In this document: piece by piece, positions 26,803-37,125 of the stretch
Layout of the letters: each line of letters begins with the position of its first letter
Numbering within the stretch: the stretch's first letter is position 1
Assembly: GCA_021850095.1 (NCBI GenBank)
Contig: JAJZRX010000006.1
Location: 1-63,044 of the forward strand
Direction: 5' to 3'
DNA length: 63,044 nucleotides
Source: Deltaproteobacteria bacterium
GTDB lineage: Bacteria; Desulfobacterota; Desulfuromonadia; Geobacterales; Pseudopelobacteraceae
Position numbers and translations under genes: made by a program
Notes under the pieces: model-generated
Database searches by the model: none
Seen by the model: the letters and a program-made list of their open reading frames with translations, nothing else
Told to the model about the DNA's origin: nothing

Positions 26803-27309
26803 TTAATCTTCCTTCTTCAGAGTCAGCCCGACCAGCAGCTTGTGGCCTTCCACGACAAACGGAATCACGACACAGTCCATATCGGAAAGCGAGTTGACCG
26901 TATAATCCTCCCCGGATATCACGGTCGGAATCGAGAGCTTGACGTCGAGACCGCCCTTGGACAGTACCTGCTTGACACTGCCCCCCAGCATATTGGCTAT
27001 TTCCCCGATCGCATCGTTCAAGTCTTCGTTGACTTCTTCGCATTCCATGCCGAGCATGTTGGAGGTGACCTTAAGCGCCAGCTCGACCGGACAATGAATC
27101 GAAATAACCCCCGAGTAGGTACCGGCAAAACCGACCATGCCGGTGATACTGCACTTGAAGCGGCTGACCGGCTCTTTCAGGGGAAACTCATCGGTCACAT
27201 CCATCATGACCATGGTAGAAAACACTTCCTGGGTAGCAGCTATGACGTAGCCCGCCAACTGTTCTTCGGTAAACGAGGTCGTTGCGGATATGTCGGCGCT
27301 GAAGCTCAT
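26803..27309 (-). CDS. cheX: CheX-family CheY-P phosphatase
   Basis: 168-residue protein of the CheC/CheX/FliY class that speeds dephosphorylation of CheY-P. The catalytic helix is visible as DAIGEIANMLGGSVKQ (about residues 97-112) with the conserved Glu and Asn. A single such helix, the usual size and the lack of a second catalytic motif fit CheX rather than CheC. The ATG overlaps the cheY stop (ATGA), so phosphatase and substrate are made together. Confidence 0.85.
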   Translation of the reverse strand: MSFSADISATTSFTEEQLAGYVIAATQEVFSTMVMMDVTDEFPLKEPVSRFKCSITGMVGFAGTYSGVISIHCPVELALKVTSNMLGMECEEVNEDLNDAIGEIANMLGGSVKQVLSKGGLDVKLSIPTVISGEDYTVNSLSDMDCVVIPFVVEGHKLLVGLTLKKED

Positions 27310-27671
27310 ATAAGCGCCCCCAGCTTCTCCTGGAGCTGGTCGGGGGTGAACGGCTTTTTGATACTGTCGCTGGCGCCGCTGGTCATGGCCTCCTTGATGA
27401 TCTCTTCGCCCCCCTCTGTCGTGATCATGACGATCGGCGTGGAGTTGCCGTTGCCGCGCACCGCCTTAACGAATTCAAGGCCGTCCATATTGGGCATATT
27501 GATGTCGGACAGGATCAGCTGAATTGATTTGCCGGAGGCGATCACCCCCAGCCCTTCGATGCCGTCGCCGGCCTCAAAAATCTCGTCAACCGGCAAACCG
27601 GCCTGCCGCAGGGATCGGGAAATAATTTTGCGCATGGTGGATGAATCGTCAACAATCAGAATATTCGCCAT
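27306..27671 (-). CDS. cheY: CheY-type response regulator
   Basis: Single-domain receiver of 121 residues. All key residues are present: acidic pair Asp8-Asp9, phospho-acceptor Asp56 (SDINMPNMDG), Thr84 and Lys106 (KKPF). First gene of the flagellar/chemotaxis run, 86 bases downstream of a likely promoter, with AAGGAGAAG about 6 bases before the ATG. As it has no output domain and is coupled to cheX, the target is probably the FliM N-terminal peptide seen at 10.9 kb. Confidence 0.93.
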   Translation of the reverse strand: MANILIVDDSSTMRKIISRSLRQAGLPVDEIFEAGDGIEGLGVIASGKSIQLILSDINMPNMDGLEFVKAVRGNGNSTPIVMITTEGGEEIIKEAMTSGASDSIKKPFTPDQLQEKLGALI

Positions 27672-27756
27672 ATCAACTTCTCCTTTTCATGTGGTGTGAC
27701 TTTACCAGTGTATCAATGTTTGCGCGAAACATGGATTCGTAGGGTTCAGCGGGTAG

Positions 27757-27784
27757 ATTATAAACAAATTTTCGGCCGGCGCAA
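27757..27784 (-). promoter_or_regulatory. sigma-70 promoter for the cheY-flagellar run
   Basis: On the minus strand TTGCGC (27784-27779), a 16-base spacer and a perfect TATAAT (27762-27757). The predicted start is about 80 bases before cheY. It lies in the 147-base gap after which the minus-strand genes run to flhB with only short gaps. The -35 box is poor; an activator may be needed. Confidence 0.55.
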
Positions 27785-27818
27785 TCCCCGATTTACAGGG
27801 GCCGGTTAAATAACGTAA

Positions 27819-29228
27819 TTATACCCCGGCAATTGAGGTCGCGGCCCGCAAAAAGCGCTCCACCTGATCCAGGGAAGCGGCTTCACTGTACAGCCGCAGC
27901 ACCGGTTCCGTGCCGGAAGGACGGATCAGCAGCCAGTCGCCGTTGTCGAATATGAATTTGAATCCGTCGCTGAAATTTGTGCCGGCAACCGGTCGGCCGT
28001 CGATCACGCTCGGCGCCTGGGAGCGCAACTGTGCCACGAGCTGTTTTTTGGCGTCGTTTTCAATGCGGCGATCAATGCGCCGGTAATGGAAACGTCCGAT
28101 TTCATCCATGGTCTCATCCAGCAGCTGCCGCAGTCCCTTGCCGCTGACCGCCATCGCCTCCAGTAACAGCAGGCCAAGCAGAATACCGTCCCGCTCCGGT
28201 ATGTGCCCCTTGACCCCCAGTCCGCCGGATTCCTCGCCCCCCATCAGGATGTCCCGCTCCAGCATCAGTTCGCAGATATACTTGAAGCCGATCGGGGTTT
28301 CAAACAGCTCCAGGCCGTATTTCTCGGCCAGCAGATCCACCATGCGGGTCGTTGAGACGGTCTTGACAACCCCACCGGTCAGTTTTTTGTACTCAATCAG
28401 GTGCTTCAGGATAACGGTGAAAATAAAGTGCGATGAGAAGAAATCACCATTCTCATCAACGGCGCCGATCCGGTCGGCATCGCCGTCCAGCGCCAGACCG
28501 ACCCGGTATTTACCGCCTTTGAGAAGGGTGGACATCTCCTGCAGGTGCTGTTCGATCGGTTCGGGAGCCTGACCGCCGAAGGAGGGGTTCTCGCAGCCAT
28601 GAATCTCATCCACCGTGGGGAGCAGCTGCGGAAGGTAGCCGCAGCCGGCTCCGTACATCGGATCCACGATCGCCGCAATCTTTGACTTTGCGATCAGATT
28701 CAGATCAACATAACGGCTGAGCTGATGGAAATACCCCTCACGGGGATCAAACAGTTTTATCAGCCCCTTTGCCAGGGCCTGGTCATAGGGAAGCGCCACA
28801 ACCCGCCGGGCATTTTCGCTATTGAAGGCCACGATCTCTTCGAGAACCCGGGTTGTGGCCGGCAGGGCCGAGCCGCCGAAACCTTCCTTGACCTTGAAGC
28901 CGTTATATTCGGGCGGATTGTGGCTGGCGGTGATCATGATACCGGCGCCGACCCCTGATTCACGAACCGCCCACGAAATGGCCGGAGTCGGGGCGTACTC
29001 TTCCGACAAACGCACACTGATGCCGTTTCCGGCCGCGACCTCGGCCACCCGGCGGGCGAAATCCCGCGACAGGAAGCGGCGGTCGTAGCCGATCACCAGC
29101 CCCTTGGCTCCCAGCCCTTCCCGGTTCAGGTAATCCATGGTGGCCTGGGCCACCAGCGACAGATTGTCAAACGTGTAATCCCTGGCAATTATCCCGCGCC
29201 AGCCGTCCGTACCAAATTTGATCTGCAT
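27819..29228 (-). CDS. phosphoglucomutase/phosphomannomutase
   Basis: Alpha-D-phosphohexomutase that moves phosphate between C1 and C6 of a hexose. Active-site serine loop TASHNPPEYNGFK (about residues 98-110), metal loop LDGDADRIG (about 246-254), sugar-binding loop GGEESGG (about 332-338) and phosphate-binding RPSGTEPVLRLY near the C-terminus are all present. 469 residues is typical. Neighbouring glgP suggests a role in glucose-1-phosphate/glucose-6-phosphate exchange, though the two are separated by two flagellar-type genes. Substrate preference (glucose, mannose or both) is not decided. Confidence 0.92.
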   Translation of the reverse strand: MQIKFGTDGWRGIIARDYTFDNLSLVAQATMDYLNREGLGAKGLVIGYDRRFLSRDFARRVAEVAAGNGISVRLSEEYAPTPAISWAVRESGVGAGIMITASHNPPEYNGFKVKEGFGGSALPATTRVLEEIVAFNSENARRVVALPYDQALAKGLIKLFDPREGYFHQLSRYVDLNLIAKSKIAAIVDPMYGAGCGYLPQLLPTVDEIHGCENPSFGGQAPEPIEQHLQEMSTLLKGGKYRVGLALDGDADRIGAVDENGDFFSSHFIFTVILKHLIEYKKLTGGVVKTVSTTRMVDLLAEKYGLELFETPIGFKYICELMLERDILMGGEESGGLGVKGHIPERDGILLGLLLLEAMAVSGKGLRQLLDETMDEIGRFHYRRIDRRIENDAKKQLVAQLRSQAPSVIDGRPVAGTNFSDGFKFIFDNGDWLLIRPSGTEPVLRLYSEAASLDQVERFLRAATSIAGV

Positions 29229-29249
29229 CGTCCCTCCAGAAATAATTCA

Positions 29250-29519
29250 TCAAACCCCTTTGCGCTCCATCGCATACAGCCACACCAGAACTTCCGCCAC
29301 CGCCCGGTACAGTTCGGGCGGAATGAACTGATCGCAATCCACCTGCATCAGCAGCTTGACCAGCTCGGGTGACTCGTGCACATACACTCCGGACTCGTGG
29401 GCACAGGCGATGATCGCTTCAGCGACGACCCCCGTGCCCCGGGCAACCACCACCGGCGCATAATAACCCTGCTTGTAGGAGAGCGCCGCCGCCCGGCGCT
29501 CGTCATCACGGCGCGACAT
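29250..29519 (-). CDS. stand-alone FlhB C-domain homologue
   Basis: 89-residue protein that matches only the part of FlhB after the autocleavage site: YKQGYYAPVVVARGTGVVAEAIIACAHESGVYVHESPELVKLLM and PPELYRAVAEVLVWLY correspond to the FlhB C-terminal domain (compare LVLAKGVDLMAEAIKKIA and PESLYAAVAEVLAYVYKLKG in FlhB at 6281). No membrane helices and no NPTH are present. Such FlhX/FhlB-like proteins can replace the cleaved FlhB C-fragment in some bacteria. The ATG overlaps the upstream FliK-like gene by 14 bases, so the pair is translated together. Confidence 0.85.
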   Translation of the reverse strand: MSRRDDERRAAALSYKQGYYAPVVVARGTGVVAEAIIACAHESGVYVHESPELVKLLMQVDCDQFIPPELYRAVAEVLVWLYAMERKGV

Positions 29520-31734
29520 GACGCACGGTCAGATCCGCCGGTGTCAGGCCGGCTGCCTCCAGCTGTTCCGCCAGACGGCTTCTTCCGCTCTCCAGCTCCG
29601 CAAGCACGCCGCTGTTTTCGGTCTGCAGATCCACGCTGACGCGCTGGCCATCCAGTACCAACCGGGCCGTAACCGGGCCGAGACGCGGCAGGCTGATGGC
29701 GACAGTGGTTTCCCAGCTCCGTTCACGCGCCCCGGCATCGTTGCGGCCGGCATCCCGCTCCACAACCGCCCATTCCATCGGCTGGCCGGGAAACAGGTCG
29801 CCCCGGAAGATGTGCTGCCCGCTCTGCAGTGTCGAGAGCTGCTCACTGACAAGCGGCAGCGCCCGCTGATCAGCGATCCCTTCGTGCGACTGACTGCCGC
29901 CGGCTTTTCTGAAAAGCGTTTCCATGACCTCGACCGTAGCGGCTTTTAAAGCTGTCGGGACAGGTGCATCCGGCGCCACTCCCAGCGGCTGAAGCGCAGC
30001 CTGGGCCAGGCGCGGCGACAACTGCCCCTGCGGCTCTTTCAGAAGTTCCTCCAGCGGATAGTCCCCCCTGAACCAGCGCGCCAGGTGGGACTCATAAAAC
30101 AGGCCGCTCTCACGAAGCCCCTGCTGCAGCATCCGCCCGACCTGGGAGGCATCTGTCGGCGGTGAAGAAAGCAGGGTTCGCAGAATACCGATCGTTGCCT
30201 GGGGCGCCAGCTGTTCCGCAGCCGCCCCCAGAAAACCGCTCAACCAGCGCCCGGTCTGGCTGACCCGCGCATCACCCGCTCCACTGAAGCGGGTCATCAG
30301 GAAGGTGACCTGCGGCTCTTCGGCTATGAAAAACAGATTGACCAGCTCCCCGCGCTGAATCCCTTTCGGCATCATGAACTCCAGGGCCTGGCCCGCCACC
30401 TGAACCATGTAGCGCCCTCCCCCCAGGGCGGCCAGCACCTCCCCCTTCAGCTGCTGCCCCGGGGTCAGCCCGGTGGGGACGGCCTGCTGGGTGAGCGATT
30501 CAAGCAGGGCCAAGCGATTACCCTTGATGACCGCCTGGAGCAGTTTGGCCATATCATCGTTCAGAACGATGCCGTTTCCGGCCGAAAACGGCACCTGGCC
30601 GGCCGGCGGGAGCGCCGTCGCAGCAGCCTGCTCCGCCGCCGTTTGGGCACGCATGACAGTCTGGTAGGTGATGGCCTCGTCCAGAATGGCGCTGTAGGCC
30701 GGAGAATCGGGCGGCAGACTCTTCAGAACCGCATTCAGGCGCTCCAGAACCCGCATCTGCTGATCGGAGACGCCCCCCTCCAGGTGTTCCAGCACGCTCA
30801 ACCAGCGTCCGGCTTCGCTCAAAGCGCCGGGAGCCAGCTCGGGCGCCAGGCGCGGCAGGGCAAAGGTCGGCTTGGGATCGGCCGCGATGTAGGTCAGGCG
30901 CAGCAGCTCGCCGGGCTGGACGACACGCGGCAGTACCAACTCCAACGGGGTGCCGGCCACCTGCAGGAAGGTGCGGCCGCCCGGCAGCGTTCCGGTCACC
31001 ACGGCATTGACCACTTCACCCGGCAGAAACGGCAGGGGTGTCTGCGGGAGAGTGGCGGCTTCCACCAGCACAAAACGGGAATTCTGGGCAATATTCTTGA
31101 GTATCTGGGATGCGTTGGACTCGAAAGCGGCCAAGCGGACCTGATCGGGGGTCAGCGGACGGGTTCCCGCTTGCGGCTGCCCCGGTGTCTGTTTATCCCC
31201 CGATTCGCGCATCGCATCGCCAGGAGTCTGGGGCGCGGCCTTGACAGATTCCCGCAGGGTGCCGTAGGTCAGGGCTTCGTCCAGCAGATTGGCCAGCACG
31301 CCGGCCTGGCCGGATGAGCGCCGCAGCATATCGCCGATATTCTGCAGGGAAGAGCGTAACCGGGGATCAAGAACCTGTTCGCTGGAAATCAGCAGGCTCA
31401 ACAGGCGGGATGCATCCGAAAGAGTGACCGGGGGCGGGGCGCCCCCCTGGCGGGCAATCGCGAAGGTTGCCCGGGGGTCTTCGGAAACAAAGGTCATTTC
31501 AAGGTTTTGGCCGATGCGGACCGTCATCGGCAGGTCCAGGTTGAAGCGCTCGTTGCCGACCCGCACCTGGGCGCGGTTATTGGGCAGATTCTCCAGCACC
31601 TCGGCCGTAATCCGCTGGCCGGGAATCAGCCCGATCCGCCCGACGCTTTCCTGGTCGACGGTAACGAAGGAAAGGCCGGATGATCGGGAAAGCAGATCAT
31701 ACACCTGCTGTTGGATATCGCCCGTTATGGCCAT
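29506..31734 (-). CDS. second FliK-like hook-length-control-type protein
   Basis: 742 residues. The C-terminal 120 residues resemble the FliK Flg_hook domain (ISLPRLGPVTARLVLDGQRVSVDLQTENSGVLAELESGRSRLAEQLEAAGL). Upstream are three copies of a 60-residue beta-rich unit at about residues 36-95, 237-297 and 421-480; each has PG-(Q/E)..., a V-x-(V/A)-G core, then a G-(Q/E)-x-L segment and DP/EPx(A/T/V)TF. Regions between are helical and Ala/Gln-rich. It is coupled to the FlhB-like gene 29250-29519, a partnership mirroring FliK-FlhB. Its real role is unknown. Confidence 0.75.
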   Translation of the reverse strand: MAITGDIQQQVYDLLSRSSGLSFVTVDQESVGRIGLIPGQRITAEVLENLPNNRAQVRVGNERFNLDLPMTVRIGQNLEMTFVSEDPRATFAIARQGGAPPPVTLSDASRLLSLLISSEQVLDPRLRSSLQNIGDMLRRSSGQAGVLANLLDEALTYGTLRESVKAAPQTPGDAMRESGDKQTPGQPQAGTRPLTPDQVRLAAFESNASQILKNIAQNSRFVLVEAATLPQTPLPFLPGEVVNAVVTGTLPGGRTFLQVAGTPLELVLPRVVQPGELLRLTYIAADPKPTFALPRLAPELAPGALSEAGRWLSVLEHLEGGVSDQQMRVLERLNAVLKSLPPDSPAYSAILDEAITYQTVMRAQTAAEQAAATALPPAGQVPFSAGNGIVLNDDMAKLLQAVIKGNRLALLESLTQQAVPTGLTPGQQLKGEVLAALGGGRYMVQVAGQALEFMMPKGIQRGELVNLFFIAEEPQVTFLMTRFSGAGDARVSQTGRWLSGFLGAAAEQLAPQATIGILRTLLSSPPTDASQVGRMLQQGLRESGLFYESHLARWFRGDYPLEELLKEPQGQLSPRLAQAALQPLGVAPDAPVPTALKAATVEVMETLFRKAGGSQSHEGIADQRALPLVSEQLSTLQSGQHIFRGDLFPGQPMEWAVVERDAGRNDAGARERSWETTVAISLPRLGPVTARLVLDGQRVSVDLQTENSGVLAELESGRSRLAEQLEAAGLTPADLTVRHVAP

Positions 31735-31787
31735 GGAGTGTGTGCCGGTTTCATTTCAAAGTATCCGCTGGAAAAATAGCGCACCTG

Positions 31788-34352
<2,565 letters not shown>

Positions 34353-34361
34353 GGCAGACTC

Positions 34362-35573
34362 CTATTTTATCAACTGGTTCATCTCGAAGATCGGCAGCAG
34401 CACCGCCAGCACGACAATCCCGACCGCCACACCCATGGCCAGCACCAGCAGCGGCTCCATCAGCCCCATCAAACGCTGCAGGCGGGCGCCGAACTCACGC
34501 TCATAGGCCAAGCCGGCCTTGACCAGCATCTCCTCCAAGTTGCCCCCCTTTTCTCCGACACCGGCCAGATGCACCAGCAGCGGCGGAAAAAGCGGACTTT
34601 TTTTGAGACTACCGGACAGGCTGCCCCCCTGGGCCACCTCCTCCATGACCTGGCGCAGAAAAGTGCGGTAGACCCGGTTGACCAATACTTCACCGGTGAT
34701 TTCCAGGGCCCGCATGATCGGCACCCCGCTGGAGAGCAGCAAGCCCAGCACGCGGGCAAAACGGGACAGGATAAGGCGCTGCAGCATGCCGCCCGCCAGC
34801 GGCAGTTTCAGCAGCAGGGCATCGCGCTTCAGCCGCAGGTCGTCACGCAGCATGGCTTTGCGGTACAGCGGAATCGATGCAATGGTCAGGCCGGCCGGAA
34901 TCCACCACCAGCTCCGCAGCAGGTGGCTGACCTTGATCAGCGCGACCGTCAGAAACGGCAGGGCCGCCTTGCTGTCCTCGAAGATGACCACTATTTTGGG
35001 GATTACCACCGTCAGCAGGAAGATCATCACCCCGCCCCCCACCAGAACCATCAGGATCGGGTAGGCCATGGCCGAGGTGACCTTGCCGCGCACCTGTTCC
35101 TGCTCTTCCAGGAAATCGGCCAGCCGCTCCAGCACCGCATCCAGCGCTCCGCCGGCCTCGCCGGCCGCCACCATGCTGATGTAGCTTTCGCCGAAAATGG
35201 CCGGCTCCGCCGCCAGCGCCCGCGAAAGCGAGGCCCCTTCAGCGATCCGTTCCCTGATCCGCACCAGCGCCTGGCGCAAGGGGCCGTTCTCCTCCTGCTC
35301 GCAGAGCGAGCCCATGGCTTCAAACAGGGGAATCGAGGAATTGGTCAGGGTTGCCAGACGGCGTGTGAAGAGCGACAGGTCGGCGGCGGCAACGCCCCGG
35401 CGGAAGGAGAAACTTTTGGGGGCGTCTTTTGCACCCCCTTCTTCCAGCACCTCGCGGGCCAGGAGCCCCTTGCCCTTCAGCTGCTGCAGCGCCAGGCGTT
35501 CAGAATCGGCCTCGATGCTGCCGGAAACCGCAGCGCCAGACGCGTTATAGGCCTTATAGCGGAACGTCGGCAT
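34362..35573 (-). CDS. gspF: type II secretion inner-membrane platform protein GspF
   Basis: Polytopic platform protein that binds the GspE ATPase. It has the MPTFRYKAYNASG start, two repeated T2SSF domains (about residues 70-190 and 275-395) and three membrane helices. LTRRLATLTNSSIPLFEAM and FARVLGLLLSSGVPIMRALEI are the two copies of the domain signature. At 403 residues it is standard. Overlaps the 3' end of gspE by 20 bases. The PilC paralogue of type IV pili is less likely because gspC, D and E precede it. Confidence 0.93.
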   Translation of the reverse strand: MPTFRYKAYNASGAAVSGSIEADSERLALQQLKGKGLLAREVLEEGGAKDAPKSFSFRRGVAAADLSLFTRRLATLTNSSIPLFEAMGSLCEQEENGPLRQALVRIRERIAEGASLSRALAAEPAIFGESYISMVAAGEAGGALDAVLERLADFLEEQEQVRGKVTSAMAYPILMVLVGGGVMIFLLTVVIPKIVVIFEDSKAALPFLTVALIKVSHLLRSWWWIPAGLTIASIPLYRKAMLRDDLRLKRDALLLKLPLAGGMLQRLILSRFARVLGLLLSSGVPIMRALEITGEVLVNRVYRTFLRQVMEEVAQGGSLSGSLKKSPLFPPLLVHLAGVGEKGGNLEEMLVKAGLAYEREFGARLQRLMGLMEPLLVLAMGVAVGIVVLAVLLPIFEMNQLIK

Positions 35574-37125
35574 AATCGTCCTGGGTCACGCGCAGCACCT
35601 CTTCGATGGTGGTGATCCCGGCCGCCGCCCGGCTCAAACCGTCATCGCGCAGGGTCTTCATACCATGGGCAACGGCGTATTCCTTGATCTCGCCGGAATG
35701 GCAGCGCCGGATAATCATCGAACAGAGTTCCTGATCGACCGGCAGAATTTCATAGATGGCGGTGCGCCCCAGAGTTCCCAGGCCGAAACACCGGTCGCAG
35801 CCCCGGCCGCGATACAGTTTTTCCGGCAGGGTCACCCCGGCATACTGCTCCTGCGGCCGGTATTCCTCGCGGCAATGGGGGCAGATCTTCCGCACCAGCC
35901 GCTGGGCCACAACGGCCGAGAGTGATGAGGCGATCATGAAAGGCTCGATGCCCATGTCCACCAGACGGGTCACGGCGGTGGCGGCGTCGTTGGTGTGCAG
36001 TGTGGAAAGCACCAGATGACCGGTCAGACTGGCCTGGATCGCGATCTCGGCCGTCTCGGCGTCGCGGATTTCGCCGACCATGATGATGTCCGGGTCCTGG
36101 CGCAGGATCGAACGCAGGCCGCTGGCAAAGGTCAGATCGATCTTGGGATTGACCTGAATCTGGCCGATGCCCCGGATCTGGTATTCGATCGGATCCTCTA
36201 TGGTGATGATGTTCTTCTCGCTGGAATTGACCCGGTTCAGGGCGGCGTAGAGCGTGGTGGACTTGCCGCTGCCGGTCGGTCCGGTCACCAGGATGATGCC
36301 GCTGGTGCGGGTCAGCATGCGCTCCAGAGTCCGCACGGCCACATCTCCCAGACCGATATCGGCCAGGGACAGGATGCCCTTCTTTTTGTCCAGCAGACGC
36401 AGCACGGCTCGTTCGCCGTAGAAGGTCGGAATGATCGAAACGCGGATATCCACATCCCGGCCGGCCACGATCACGCGGATGCGGCCATCCTGGGGCAGGC
36501 GTTTTTCGGCTATGTTGAGACCGGCCATGATTTTGACGCGCGAAACCAGGGCGTCCTGGATGATTTTTGGAGGAGTCAGCTTTTCGTAGAGGATGCCGTC
36601 AATGCGGAAACGGACCAGCAGATCGCGCTCGTAGGGTTCGATATGGATATCGCTGACCCGCTCCTTGACCGCTTCGGACAGGATCGAGTTCAGCAGGCGG
36701 ATGACCGGAGCTTCGTCGGTCAGATCCAGCAGATCCTGGGGCTGCCCCAATTCGCTGGCAACCGTGGAGAGGTCCTCCCCTTCCAGCTCCTGCAGCACCT
36801 CGCGGGCAGTACCGGAAACGCCAGAATAGACATGGTTGATGACATCGGCCAGATTCGCGGCCGGTACCAGCAGCGCCTCGATCGGCTTGCCGAAGGTCAA
36901 TCGCAGTTCATCCAGCAGCAACAGTCCGGCCGGACTGGAAAGCGCCACCCGCACGCTCCCCTCCCGTTCATGCAGCGGCAGAATACCGTTGGAACGGGCG
37001 AAATTCAGAGAGACGCGGCTCAGTAGAGCCGGATCGACCTCCTCATGGCGTATTTCCGCCTGGCAGGCGATGCCCAGCCTGGCGGCCAGGAGCTCCAGCT
37101 CTTCCGGGATCGTCACGGCGCTCAT
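35554..37125 (-). CDS. gspE: type II secretion ATPase GspE
   Basis: Cytoplasmic motor that drives pseudopilus growth. The N-terminal MshEN-like domain is followed by the ATPase domain with Walker A VTGPTGSGKSTTLYAALN (about residues 276-293), an Asp box and Walker B IIMVGEIRDAETAEIA, and a tetracysteine zinc motif (ICPHCREEY ... GRGCDRCFG). 523 residues. The start overlaps the gspD stop by 4 bases (ATGA). The zinc motif supports GspE over twitching ATPases. Confidence 0.95.
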   Translation of the reverse strand: MSAVTIPEELELLAARLGIACQAEIRHEEVDPALLSRVSLNFARSNGILPLHEREGSVRVALSSPAGLLLLDELRLTFGKPIEALLVPAANLADVINHVYSGVSGTAREVLQELEGEDLSTVASELGQPQDLLDLTDEAPVIRLLNSILSEAVKERVSDIHIEPYERDLLVRFRIDGILYEKLTPPKIIQDALVSRVKIMAGLNIAEKRLPQDGRIRVIVAGRDVDIRVSIIPTFYGERAVLRLLDKKKGILSLADIGLGDVAVRTLERMLTRTSGIILVTGPTGSGKSTTLYAALNRVNSSEKNIITIEDPIEYQIRGIGQIQVNPKIDLTFASGLRSILRQDPDIIMVGEIRDAETAEIAIQASLTGHLVLSTLHTNDAATAVTRLVDMGIEPFMIASSLSAVVAQRLVRKICPHCREEYRPQEQYAGVTLPEKLYRGRGCDRCFGLGTLGRTAIYEILPVDQELCSMIIRRCHSGEIKEYAVAHGMKTLRDDGLSRAAAGITTIEEVLRVTQDDYADVPL

